Shown one piece after another: positions 49,595-61,205 of a DNA stretch of 64,000 bases. The DNA is from Volvariella volvacea V23. Its lineage: Eukaryota; Basidiomycota; Agaricomycetes; Agaricales; Pluteaceae. Below the pieces are notes generated by a model that saw only the letters and a program-made list of their open reading frames with translations, made no database searches and was not told the DNA's origin. Every line of letters begins with the position of its first letter. Positions within the stretch are counted from its first letter, which is position 1. The translations under genes and the position numbers were made by a program. The stretch spans positions 11,602-75,601 of the forward strand of contig KB722755.1 of assembly GCA_000349905.1 (NCBI GenBank). Reading direction: 5' to 3'.

Positions 49595-50284
49595 TCACTG
49601 GTCACTCGGCGGCAATTCAGCAACGACATGCCTCCAGCCCAGTTCATGTCCGTTTTCCATCATGGGCTCCACGAATCCTCGAAATGTCCATGGGATATCC
49701 TCTACCCGAGCTCCGTCCTCACACTGTCCTTGATCTTGGTACCATCTCATCCCATACCCTGCTTCAACCCGAACCTCGTACACAAGAATCTTGTGCGGAA
49801 GCCAATGAAGATTCCGCCACGTCGTATGGTCCATGATCCTCCAGAATAGCTTCAAAGCGTTTTCGTTGATCACAGAAACAGGCCCTGATGGCCTCCCCCA
49901 CCACCCTAATCCCTCCTGCTTCTCCTGGCCACCTCGCAGGACCCGCGACCGATGGGCGTGCTTTGACCATGCCCGGGCGCCAACTCCAAGCCCTGCCCGA
50001 TTCGTCGCCTCAAAGGCAGCGCGGCAGCCCTCAATTGGTGGTGCTTCAGATCCAAGCGCGGAACCAATTGTCAATGCCAATCCCTGTGCGAGGTGAAATT
50101 GCAAGGGCGAAAGCTCCTTGACATCAAAGCCACTGCCACCTCCTGTTGCCTTTGCCTGTATCCATTTCATAAGATTGGCACGCTCTGTCGCTGCCACCGA
50201 TGATTCCTCCATCCCATGACAACGTGGGGTCGTAATAAGTGCGCTAATGATGCCACTGGCCGTATCGAGCGATGGATTGCTCAT
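49595..50284 (-). CDS. Conserved fungal protein of unknown function
   Basis: A single exon of about 229 residues from the ATG at 50284; an upstream in-frame ATG at 50353 is possible. The second half has a pattern I associate with an uncharacterised agaricomycete family: WWGRPSGPVSVINENA, LFWRIMDHTTWRNLHWLPH, ILVYEVRVEAGYGMRW, then PWTFRGFVEPMMENGHELGWRH. No catalytic motif of a known enzyme class is evident. It lies 216 bp upstream of GGA in the same orientation. Confidence 0.75.
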   Translation of the reverse strand: MSNPSLDTASGIISALITTPRCHGMEESSVAATERANLMKWIQAKATGGGSGFDVKELSPLQFHLAQGLALTIGSALGSEAPPIEGCRAAFEATNRAGLGVGARAWSKHAHRSRVLRGGQEKQEGLGWWGRPSGPVSVINENALKLFWRIMDHTTWRNLHWLPHKILVYEVRVEAGYGMRWYQDQGQCEDGARVEDIPWTFRGFVEPMMENGHELGWRHVVAELPPSDQ

Positions 50285-51213
50285 CCTTGTTGGGTGGCAA
50301 AGCGATTCGTGAGTTACCGGCTTACGTGTTACCAATATGGCACTGAAAACCATCCTGATGTAGTACCAAGCTCGCTAACCACATATAAAATGCCACATCT
50401 GAGCACTTACCCGAGTGGTCTTTCTGTGATTACAAGGCTTTGCGCTGGCTGCAGATATTCTAACCAGACTGCACCTTACCTGTCATTCAGCCTCTACCAA
50501 GATTACTTCATCGCATTTAAGCGCCCATACTCTATTGTTATTTTTGGACGGCCAGATATCTCTATGACCCTTTCCAAATTGCTCCCACAACGTTAAAGTC
50601 AGATGGCGATGCCCCTCCTCATGTTCAAGCGAACCTTCAGGCCCCGGTGGCTTTGGAACTTTCCTGGGTACTAGATTGGTCTGTCGGGAGCTTTCAAGAG
50701 CTCGCCACATGATTACTTTCGCACTGAGGTCCTATAAGTGACAGCTGCAGTGCCGCACCGTGACCGAGGAAACACATTGCTGGTCGGCTGGGTGTCGCCT
50801 TGGCGGTTGGGATGGTTCTGGCTTAATGGGGATAAATTACCCACCAATCGAATGTGTCTTTTTTTCGTTGCTCGCCGAGTTGTGTTTTTATCTGGGTGGC
50901 CAGCGGACTTCTAGAACTCAGAAGGCGTGTCCATATGCTGTACGTGACCGAAACGCGGGGAACGGATAATGACCCTTCTCCCATCAGCAAGTTAAGCAGC
51001 AGTCGGGGTTGGACCCTGGGTTACCTATCCATATTTTAGTCGGACCCTGACGGAGTGCATATAAATCCAATGTGTGGCGCACCTGCTTTCTGTGTGCCCC
51101 ATCTTGGCCACGCCTCCTGGACGGCCAACCCCAGTTCAATCACTCTACCGTAATTCACACTCGAGAACGTTCTTTTGGGTTTCATTCTTGGGCATCCCCC
51201 AAATTGCTCCGCC
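50285..51213. other. Intergenic region
   Basis: Between the starts of two divergent genes. Only short frames are present. A segment resembling the internal control region of 5S rRNA is listed separately. Confidence 0.5.
50981..51030 (+). other. 5S rRNA-like internal segment
   Basis: CATCAGCAAGTTAAGCAGC followed by AGTCGGGGTTGGACC resembles the 5S rRNA box A region (GAAGYTAAGCAG..GTCGGG..TGG). The rest of a 5S gene, including its pairing 5' and 3' ends, could not be traced. It may be a 5S pseudogene, a 5S-derived SINE or chance. Confidence 0.25.
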
Positions 51214-52646
51214 ATGGCTCCTTCACTGACCATGGATCTGAGCTCTAATGATGTAGGACTAATATCTGTGTGGGCAGAGGTGCGCCTTTGAGAGTTGCGT
51301 CCGTAAACCTAATGGGCCAACCCACATATTCATTTGCGTGTTCAAAGACTTTATTATATGGTAAGAGATAACACACTCTTTCTGCGTGCTTGCTTTTCAT
51401 ATCGTGCTAGGAATTTATACCACTCTCTTCGTCGAATCTATTTGGATAATGTATCACCGCAGAGAGGGAAGGCCATTGTCCGCCTCAGTAAGAATATCCC
51501 CATTATGCATTTTAACCTCGACTGACGCGGTCCATGTAAGGTGTTTCTTATCGCAACAATTGTAATGTTTCTTATAGCCTCCGCACATATGTGTAAGTAA
51601 CGTTTGCGTGGCAGTTACGTTGGCGGTGATTAATGGGGACTTTGCTTGCAGCTATTGGTTTTTATCGCATGTTGAACCGATATGTCTGGCTGGAAGGAAC
51701 CATGGAAGGACAATTCTATTGGTGGAATTTTGCAAATTGGGAGACAACCGCGTATACTTCGCTCAAAGTTGCAATGGTATCATCTGGAGACGCGCTTCTT
51801 GTGGGTATTTCACCAGTGTAGCATACTGAGTCCCAAGAACTCATCAATTTTAGATTTATCGCTGCTACATTGTTTGGTCAGAGAACATATACATTATCAT
51901 TGTACCGCTCTTGTGTTGGATAGTTGGCATAGGCAAGTGATGCTCAAACTCTCACTGACACGGAGAAACTGATGACACCCAGTCCTCAATATCCCAATCA
52001 TCCATTATTGGTCTACGCGACCCACGCAGTTCCTTCCACAATCCCTGCTTACTACTCTTGACGTGATCTACCCTATAACGTTCGTAACAAACGTCTTGAC
52101 GACTGGCTTAATAGCCTATCGCATCCTACGTCAGCACCAGCACTCGCAGCGCAGCGGCATTCAACCAAGCAATTCAAGACTCAGCCTCTTCAGTGTTGTT
52201 CGCATCATCATCGAGAGTGCTGCAGTATACACTCTAGAAGTGCTCATCCTCATCATCCTCTACTTTCTACAACACAGGGGTCAATTTGTTGTCCAGAGCA
52301 TGATTGTCCCCACAGTTGGTGAGTATCCAGGTCGTCGGCACCCTCCCCAATTTTTCATGTCATAGCATGATTTTTTGACCGACGATTTTCCGCTGCCTTA
52401 CACATCGCAGGGATAGTGTTTAGTCTCGTCGCTGTCAGGCTGCACATGACCAACACCCAGACCAACCGAAACAAGTCAACGCTCTTCAACCCTGGATGGC
52501 TGGATAATTCTTCACTCAGCCGAGTGGACGAAAGTTCTAATCCAGGAGAGTCGATAGTGCTACAAGAACAACCACCACTGGAGCTGAAGATCAAATCTTC
52601 GTCACTAGTGACACCTTCCACTCCTGGTCCTACCACTGCTATATGA
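51214..52646 (+). CDS. Agaricomycete seven-helix membrane protein
   Basis: Eight exons: 51214-51279, 51348-51360, 51411-51487, 51541-51592, 51652-51800, 51854-51932, 51983-52318, 52411-52646; about 335 residues. Hydrophobic segments in order: ETLLYGIYTTLFVESIWIM, VFLIATIVMFLIASAH, a segment around SLKVAMVSSGDALLIY, IYIIIVPLLCWIVGI, LLTTLDVIYPITFVTN, AVYTLEVLILIILYFL and IVFSLVAVRLHM: about seven helices. The motif GDALLIYRCYIVW is characteristic of a large agaricomycete family of unknown function, perhaps receptor-like. The C-terminal ~60 residues are Ser/Pro-rich and probably cytoplasmic. Exon 2 is only 13 nt. The intron 51933-51982 uses a GC donor (GCAAGT). Confidence 0.82.
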
Positions 52647-54053
52647 TATCGATCCTTATAAGTACTGACTAAACCATATTTCGTTTCTTCCTCCGCATTT
52701 TATTCGCTACCGACCCTTGGGACGGGCTATGGACGCCTTCCCCCCTTTCTCCAAGAGTTTTTGTGGGTACTCGGTGTTGTCGTAAATTCTCGGGGGCGGA
52801 GATAATAGCCAGAAATAGTTCATCAAGGCAGCGCCATCAATCTGAATCGCCCACGTATACGTGCGCTACTAGCCTAGCAAAAGGCCAACATCCCACCCGC
52901 GATTTCTTCGCACATTTCTCACCTCATTAGCCACCAGAAGCCGTGTACTGCCACTAGAGCCCAGGCTCAGGCTTCCACTCACAATTTATCAGCACTTTGA
53001 TTTAACATTTCATCTCCCACATGCAATCGGACCGCCACTAATTCACTGAACCCTGATGCGTATCGGGCCCGGCAGGGTAAGCATGGATACCCCTTGTGGT
53101 TCTATATTTCACCGTACACATTTAGATCACTCATACTAAGTAGATTCTGCGTCTCGTTTTCAAAGTGCTCAGATCAACCAAAATCATTGTTACCTCGTCC
53201 TTGTGCTGTTTCTATACCATTCAAGGAGGGTTCCTGCAGCATTACCTTAACACGCTCATAGCACATCCACGACTGTCATATTCCGTCTACTTTCCGTACT
53301 AGCTCGCTGATCATCTTGTAACTTCGTGTAGCATTTTTGCGTATAGGAGCCTGCATAATGTGTACTATACCGAGCGTAGAAACTGGCATTTGGATGTAAT
53401 CTGAGGACCTCACGACTTTAAATCTAAAGATGAAGGCTCCACACGAGGAATCAAGGCGTTCAAAAAGGAGCCCGCTGGTTTTGCTGCTAAACCTGCCCAA
53501 CACCTTAACCCGAATGAATACATATACCTTGTGGCGACCACTGGCATTTCAATGAGCCAAAGATGAGCCTACAACTCTCTGGTTGATGCCGGGGGATGCC
53601 AACCCCCTTCATTGCGCGTCGATGGCCAAATCAATCAGCGCCCAAGAAGCCATCGTCCGACCGCAGCGTGCTACTTATCACATGGAGAACTGGGCCTCCG
53701 AATTTTGAGGCCTAGTTACATCGCAACAGGGTAGCAGCAGCAGCACGAACACTCCGTGAGTCCGCTGCAGGCTGTGCGTCACTGAATTATGCATGCCAAT
53801 AATGGAATAGAGGGAGGTAGCTACGAAACGAGTTGCATGGTGGAGGAAGAAGTGATGAAACGAAGAAATTTTCGCGTCCTTGTGGTTGCTTCCTAACATA
53901 CAATCTTGTTCGGACCCATTGCCCCAAGCGCTCAACTTGACACGGCTTCACACCCCTATCTCCAATAAATGTGTGAATACCCTACGAGGCATGATTGAGA
54001 CTTCAAGCTACAACTGTGATGCGTGCAATACTACGAGGGGGTGTATACATTCA
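52647..54053. other. 1.4-kb intergenic region, convergent
   Basis: The seven-helix gene and the AAA gene end towards each other. Only frames below about 90 codons are present, without domains. I see no tRNA, repeat or transposon here. Confidence 0.5.
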
Positions 54054-57000
54054 CTAAATCTCGTTCCGACCAAATGTAGCATGCCAGGAATATAGTCTCA
54101 AGTCACTAGCATCGGATGAAGATGGCGGTACCTCTTTAAGTGCTTGCTCTATGTGAGATAACTTGATGGTGCGTTGTGTCCATTGAGGTGTAGCCACCCC
54201 CTTGAGCTTCTTGGACTTTTTCTTTTTGTCGATGGTGGTTCGGCTTCCGTCATCATTCATAGCCTGCTGCTGCGCATTTTCTAGCTCTGTGACCATTTCT
54301 TTGACAGAAGCCATGGCAGCGGACACGCAGAGGTCTGGGACCATGTCATCCGATCAGTCAACGAGTGATGGTAAGCACGAACGACCGACTTTTTAAATCC
54401 GAGCCAGAGTAATACTGTGTCCTCTTGGCAATGGCTTCAACACTGATGGCAGAATCCAGGTTCTCCCCTCGAAGATGCGAGCGCAATATCGCTACGGGGG
54501 TATGTCAATGGGTATCAATAGAAAAGTTAGAACAGACATGATCCTTACCGCCCCTCTGCTCTTCATTTGGCGCATTTATCAGCATGCGACTCGGGAGTCT
54601 TCGTAAGATGGCATCATCTAGATCATAAGGCTGAATCGCTCATCAATAATTCAATAAGACAGCATGCCGAACATATTGAAACTGACCCTGTTTGTGGCAC
54701 CTACGACAACGATTCCAGCCTCCTTGTTTTCTTTTGAGGTAGTTATTCCGTCCATGGACTAAAGGAATTAGTTAGTAGGTCAGCCGGATGGGAACCGAGA
54801 GTATCCTTGCCTGCATGATTTCATTGAGCTAGCGAAATATTAGCTCTAGTATGCCATCCAGAAAAGTTGCCAACGTACTATGTCACGTCTCCAACTGGGG
54901 TCCTTACTGGACCGGGCCCTGAACAAAGCATCTATTTCATCTATGAAAATAATGCAAGGTGCAATCTTCTTCGCGAGTTTCTGACCGTAGTAGAGGACCA
55001 GAAAGCGAGTTAGGATAGGAAAGAGCAAGTGCCTGACGACTTACAAACATAGCCGTGACAAGTTTCTCAGACTCCCCGACCCGCATATCATTTATAGAAC
55101 TTGGTTTGATGGCCATCATCCTCGATCCGCACTCTTTGGCAAGAGCTCGGCATACCATCGTCTTACCAGTTCCCGGTGGCCCATAGAGAAGAATCCCTCC
55201 AATTGCTTCCTTTTTTAATATACCAGTCCGGAAGGCTTCGGGGTAGCGAAGAGGGGCTGAAACGATGCCGCGGAGGGTTTCCATGACAAACGGCGGGATG
55301 CATACGTCTTCAAATGTAGTGTCCAATTGGCCTACAAATATTGTATTAGGGATGAGAATGGTGGGGTTACAGATGTAATTGTTTCACGGGGACTCGGACG
55401 TACTACGATCGACAACACAGGAGAGTAGTCGTTGCTCGTGCTTGTCAAGCTTTCCCGAGTCTTTCAACTTCTGCACGATGCTATCGTTACTGTTCTCCTT
55501 CGTTTGGTCTTCCTCGTTATCTGCCTCGCTTTCCTCCTCGCTCTCCTCGCTCTCCTCTGATGATCCGCCCCCGTCCTCGTCACTCTCGTCCGGCGCTTCA
55601 CTGCTAGAGTCGTATACATCCTCGTCATCGCTCTCGCCACTCTTATCTGACTTCTTTTCCCTATTGGCCCTGTCTTTCTTCTTCTTCGACCACGTAGCCC
55701 AATCAGAACGGAGTGAATGGTTTAGAACCAGGAAGTCCAAAGCGCGGAATAGGTGGTCGTTAGTAACTCGTACGACCTCGGACGGGGAAGTAATACTCGA
55801 ACTTGCCAGTCCGATGGCAGAGCGCAAGATATTATCTAGTAGTCGAAGTAACAAAACGCTTGTTTTCTCAGAAAACTTGCGTAAGGTGGTAAAAAAATCT
55901 GGATGTTTCTTATTCTCAGGAGTTGCGCCATCTTGAAGGTTGGAAATAGGTCGCCGGATGGACTTTGATAAATCGGGATGGAGGAGGGCGGCATGCCGTT
56001 TGTTAAGTGTGATGGCAAGCCAGGTGTTCCACACCTGTTGATCGCGTTTAGATGCTGCCATTGACAGGACAGACCTCAATGAGGAGGATTTGTGCCCTTC
56101 TGGAATGATATTGATAGATAAGTGACCCGCAGTAACGGCAGCATTTGGATCCGGCTCAGGCGTACTGTAATTCAGGCGGTCCCAACTGTGGTCACTCGTC
56201 ACGATAGGGAAAAAGTACGAGGCCACATGAATTGGAAGCTTGAACGAGACCTGGGACGAGGCTTTACGCCTCGCCCGGAAAACAGGTGCGAGTTGATGCC
56301 CTGGGCGTGCTAGATCTTCCAATTTCCTACAGGCCAAACCATCCTCCAGCATCGAGAAAACGAGGAGGGTCGGGTTGATGTCATCTGGTGTGAGCTGGTC
56401 TGCCGCGATACCAGAGGGATTACGGCGGCGGTGAACGGCTTGAAGTAAGGGCTCCAAGAGAGGAAGGAAGAAATCAGCAATACGATTGACCTCGCGAACG
56501 TAGATTATGCGACGAGAAGACAGTTTCGCAGCCTCCCCTTGGTTAGGAGGGGAAGGTAGATTGACGATCTGATCGAAGAAGCAATAGGGACACCTTCCGC
56601 AGGCATCAGAGCACTTTTCTGCCTTGGAACTTTTATACAGCTCCTGCAGCATGTCCTCAACATCTTTATATGGGCGTTAATTAGTGCCTATCCTGAAGAA
56701 TGAAAACAATAATTACCGGGCCCAAAAATCCCCCATCTCCCGGAGCACAGCGCAAGGGGATCCACGACTACAACATCCGCTTCGTGTCTAATCGCTAACC
56801 TTTCCAGCATGGCGTCGGCTATGACTTGGCCATCTGCATAAGGACAGTATAGTACTAGGTTCGGTTCTGAGGGTCGAGATGCGTCGCAGGAAGGACCTTT
56901 GATCTGAGTGGTGGGTAGGAAAGCATGGCTCATAACTGCATGCGCCTCTTGCTCCATGGACTCTGAAAAGGTGACTTTGTTCGTAAACGGAGACAAAGTT

Positions 57001-57124
57001 CGCTTCTCCAAAGAGTCGGGGTGCCACACAATATGCTGTACGACATCCCCGGGAGCAGAGGTGGCTTGGACTCGACGTGATTCTGGTCGCCTTCAAGTCG
57101 TTGCTCCTCTGGGTGTTCAGGCAT
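54054..57124 (-). CDS. AAA ATPase, Msp1/ATAD1-like clade, with long N-terminal region
   Basis: Ten exons: 57124-57077, 57035-56717, 56663-55404, 55331-55045, 54980-54879, 54828-54811, 54758-54687, 54630-54549, 54491-54390, 54334-54054; about 856 residues. The N-terminal 540 residues have no known domain; they include a Cys cluster CSDACGRCPYC (~residue 140) that may bind metal, and a Lys- then Glu/Asp/Ser-rich stretch (KKKKDRANREKK, then EESEESEEESEADNEE). The AAA domain follows: GPPGTGKT (Walker A, ~593), IIFIDEIDAL (Walker B, ~648), LNEIMQSMDG, VVGATNRP, arginine finger ILRRLPSR, and YSGSDLKNLC. The RRLPSR and linker NLCVSAAMASV match Msp1-like ATPases that extract proteins from mitochondrial membranes. 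Exon 1 joins through a 41-nt intron, so the first 16 residues are less certain. Exon 6 is 18 nt, and its downstream intron has a GC donor. Confidence 0.85.
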
Positions 57125-58048
57125 CGTGAGGCTGGTGAGAAGAGAATAAAGTTGTAGCAGTAGTCAGGGTGTTCCTAGCACCATAATACTACGTTAAGCC
57201 CCTTTTAAATCTAGGGCATCGTATCTGTCACACATATTTTGCAATAAAGATTCGCATGATTCGCACGATATACTATTTCATTAGTGACTCACCAGGATTA
57301 TTGAGTCAAAGGGCTGTAGAAGACCCTGATCATTGTGATATTAGCCATGCGGCTGATGATAGTACTGCCTCTGGTCAAGTGATGCTACTGAATGGCTTTC
57401 AACGATAGCCAAGCAGGCAAAGAACCCAGATGTACAGCATGGACCCACCGGGGTGAGCACCGAAGCGAGATTCACCCGCTGGCTGATCGCCGACAAGAGT
57501 GAGTCACCTTGGACGTTGGCGTGGAAGTCGTTTTGTGGGTCCATAAAGTCGCGTTTTCATCAATATTGAACGCGTGACCAGCGTCAGAGGATTGTGACAA
57601 CCGCGCCTTAGGCAGTCCCACAATAGGAATAACGTTCGTACCCCTATCTTTCTACAGCTTGAACCACGTTCACGGGCTTCTCAGAGGCTATGTGAACCCC
57701 ATTGGCTAGCGTATTGCCGCACATGGGTGTCAACGGGCATTAGAGTTGTGCAGACACCCTGTGCTTTTCCAATGATATCTTCTATACTCATACGGGGCAA
57801 AAAATTCTCGTAGCCTACCATATCCAGCAGAAAGCAGTTAGTCTGTCCTTTGCCTTTCCCCGGAAATGGATAGCCTTGAAAGCAGCCTCGAGGAAGACGA
57901 CGTGTAGCTGTGCAAGGCGCTAGTCGAGTCTAGAGCAAGTGTCCGAGTCCACCATGGCCAATAATCGTCATACGCCAACATAATCTTTGACGTCATGGTT
58001 GAGACAGACGCCCTGGGGTATATCAACCATCCCAGTTAACACGTCCTT
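57125..58048. other. Divergent intergenic region
   Basis: Separates the starts of the AAA gene and the hemerythrin-like gene. Nothing beyond short overlapping frames is visible. Confidence 0.5.
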
Positions 58049-58932
58049 ATGTTTCTACGAACAACTACTGTTCGCCTATTGCCTCTATCACGTCAAAGAC
58101 TAGTTTCCCCAAGCATCGCATACTTCGCGACTACACTAATGTCTCAAAAACAACAAACCATCACTCAGGCGGTTAAGGAGGATCATGAAGAGGTAAGGAC
58201 CAGCCTCTGAATAACGCTTTGGGCGTATGTATGTAGCTTTGTGGTCACTAATCACGCTCTTCGCACACGCAGATGTACGAGTATTACGACCTATACAAGA
58301 AAGCCGCTGGAGACGTTGATACCCAACAACGGTGGGCCCGCCAGCTTACATGGGAGATTGCAAGACACGCTGTGGGCGAGGAGATAGTAGTTTACCCTCT
58401 CATGGAGGCAAAGCTCGGTGCTGAGGGGAAGAAATTGACGGACCAGGACAGAGCCGATCATCAAGTAAGACATCGCCCCCTCTCAACCCGCCGCATTCGC
58501 TGACCCACCCACCCTAGATCGCCAAAGAAAAGCTAGCCCTCATGGAAACGCTGAAAGTTGGAACAGATCGCTACGAGCAAACCATCACGGAGTTGATGGA
58601 GCATCTCAGAAAGCACAATACCTCGGAAGAAACCGAGGACTTGCCAATGCTGGAACCCAAGATTGGCGAAGAGGGCAGTAAGCACGCTGCCCAGTCATTC
58701 AAGAGGACCAAGAAGTTTGTCCCAACACGGTATGTGCAACGCTTCTCGATGGCTCAGAATCCTCATTAGTATATAAAGGGCACATCCCTGGGCACCGAAC
58801 AAACCTCCGTACGAAACATTGGTTAGTTTCATGGAGATGCCCATCGACAAGTTGAAGGATCTGTTTTCCAATTTCCCGACGGAAGAAATGAAAGAGGAGG
58901 CGAAGCGTGAAATGGCTTACGAGTCTCAATGA
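58049..58932 (+). CDS. Hemerythrin-like (HHE domain) protein
   Basis: Four exons: 58049-58192, 58273-58464, 58518-58729, 58779-58932; 233 residues. The HHE motifs are well placed: ITQAVKEDHEEMYEYYDLY (first His/Glu helix), EIARHAVGEEIVVYPLME (second), RADHQIAKEKLALME (third) and ELMEHLRKHNTSEETEDLPMLE (fourth). These His and Glu/Asp residues would hold a di-iron site in a four-helix bundle; fungal members bind oxygen species or iron, but roles are poorly known. The first ~30 residues (MFLRTTTVRLLPLSRQRLV...) are basic, hydroxylated and without acidic residues, as in a mitochondrial presequence; an internal ATG (MSQKQQTITQ) would give a shorter cytosolic form. The stop lies 22 bp from the stop of the convergent PLC gene. 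Confidence 0.88.
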
Positions 58933-58954
58933 ATTTACTGTATAACTAGCGTCC

Positions 58955-60752
58955 CTAAAATCCAATGACTGCCTCCACGAGGCCCTCTACTACGTCGTAG
59001 AAGTCCAACCCTGGCGGGAAGTGAGTTGCGTTGAGTTAGCCAGTATTGTATACTTACAAACAATCCCTATCCTGGCCCGACCACCTGGAGCCTTTGCATG
59101 CAAGTCTTTAAGAAGAGGGAGTAATCGCTGGTTGACGCCAGGAATGTCACCGTTCCCTACTGCCATCAACTAACCCGCTATTAAGACCAAATGGACACAG
59201 CTATACGATCAACTCATCTTACCCTTGGATTGACGCCATCTGTGTTCACCTCTCCGCTTGCAAAGGTGATATATAATTGATCTGGGTGCACATGTTGCGA
59301 CGTAGCATTTCGCAAGTGTGCACTAACAGCAGCGAATTTGGCGTCTACAGCAGGGCCAACGCCACCATGTGTTGGTGGCTCATAAAAGTCCTAAAGTCAA
59401 AAGAAGCCTTGTAGAAAACGACAACACCTAGTAAGTTGCACCGTACCTCAATATAAGCAATGCTGGATGGGTTGGTATTCGCGTTGTACACAAGCTCAAT
59501 TGCGGGCCCATTATCTGTCCAGAGATTGGGTGGTAATGGAATACCCATCCTCTTGGGGAAGGCTGCGGTCTGGGGTAGTAAGTCCCATGCGAATCTTTGG
59601 AGTAGTGTGATTTTGCCCCTAGCTTGGCCTAATGTACCGAGCTAATGCTAGGTCACTATGCTAGTCCTAATCTTGCGGGATTGAATGAAACTCTCACCCT
59701 GGCTTCCTCCTGAACCCAATACCTGCTTGCTGGAGAGTTAAACAAGGCGTTGTACAACTTGACTTGAAGTTCCGCGTCATAAGGTCTACGGGGCCCACTT
59801 TCGTACTTGAGAGAGATGAAAATGGCTTCCGTGGGGTGTGCATCAAGCCAAGCATAGAACCCATACAAGACGTCTTGAAGCGTGGTAGTAGGTGCCAAAA
59901 GCGCGGCGGCTATTTAGATGAATGTCAAGGATCAACGGAACCAATGCATAATGATAGGGATTTGAAGTTTGAGATTAGCTCCATGGAAAAAAAATAGGCA
60001 CATGCGAGTGACATACAGTGGTAAAAACCAATGGTATCATTGCCAGGATTGTAGGAATACCTGAGATCAAAGACACGTAGCCCTGCATTGAGGGACTGGA
60101 TGATCGAATGCTGTTGACACCTATACACATCTGCAGGGAGAATTCTAGATCAACCAATGATGGAGTTAGTCCATCAGTAACGCGTGGTTCAAGTTGATGA
60201 TCAACAAAAGACAGGCGAATAGAAAAACATTGACACAAGTCAAAGCTACTCACGGACCGGTATATCGAATCAAAGAATCCTGGAGCTCCTGTGTGTAGTT
60301 CCCTGTTCAATTTCGCATGCGATCATTGGTCTGCATGCGACGAAACACTCGGGTCAGTTCACGTACAGGTAGCAGTATCGTGTGTCCCAGGGAGGTTGAG
60401 ATGAACAACCGGGGTGTCGTCAGCAACACAAGCCATCCAATCGCATACTTTTGAACTCCTGTCGCAACCTTCGTCAATGCCTAAGAACCGTATACGGATA
60501 GAATGATATTTATGTGGTGCGATGAGCCAGATGCTGAACAACCAAGTGGATGAGCTACATACCGAATATTGGAGCAGCTCGGGTCAGAATCTCGTCGAGC
60601 GCGTCGTGTGCGAGGGCAGCTTGAAGACCGTTTACACCCTGACGAGCGTGCATGGAACTAGCCGATTGGGGAGCACCAAGAACCGACAGGAAGAATTGGA
60701 AGAGTAAGAGGTGCGGGAGCAAGGAGGAGCAACAAGTCGCTAGAACTCGCAT
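58955..60752 (-). CDS. Secreted PI-specific phospholipase C X-domain protein
   Basis: Nine exons: 60752-60563, 60480-60367, 60302-60254, 60144-60017, 59909-59698, 59641-59447, 59390-59223, 59169-59058, 59010-58955; about 407 residues. A signal peptide (MRVLATCCSSLLPHLLLF, QFFLSVLGAP) leads. The PLC X core is clear: LNLPGTHDTATWNYT with the first catalytic His, SIIQSLNAGLRVFDLRYSY, GNDTIGFYHSAALLAP with the second catalytic His, then FYAWLDAHPTEAIFISLKYE. No Y, EF-hand or C2 domain follows, so it is the single-domain type that resembles bacterial PI-PLC, acting on phosphatidylinositol or GPI anchors outside the cell. It ends DFYDVVEGLVEAVIGF. All introns keep phase. The substrate is not proven. 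Confidence 0.9.
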
Positions 60753-61205
60753 GAAGGGTAACGATGATGGCTGAGAGGGATGGCTGGAGTCTTAAAGTCT
60801 TGGACAACGGGTCGCCCAGTGTCGTGCGGTCAGCCAAAAATAGAGCAGCGCTGGTGGAGCGAAGGCAGGGCAGCAAACCATATTAGTTACCAAGGTTAAT
60901 ATATTTGAGATCCAGCTATGCTCCCGTTCTGCACCGCGGAAGTCGCTGCTAAGAGCGTAGGGACATCATGGTCGTCAACACACGTGTCTGCGAAGTTTCG
61001 GCATCAACCCACAAAAGTGCCGGGGCAAACAACTACATATATTGTAGGAATCACTAACAGAAGTTCGAAGTAAAGTATCATACTCATTAATCGCATGACC
61101 ATCGTAAAAGTAAAAGTACCGCCGAGGCTTCTTCGAGTCTTACACGCGGACGAATAGACTAGGGCATGTGCAACTGCAACAATGCCCAAAATATACAAAT
61201 AGCAC
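60753..61205. other. Short intergenic region
   Basis: Between the PLC start and the stop of the next minus-strand gene. A hydrophobic 78-codon frame at 61004-61240 overlaps the next gene's last exon and is not called. No motif is recognised. Confidence 0.45.
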
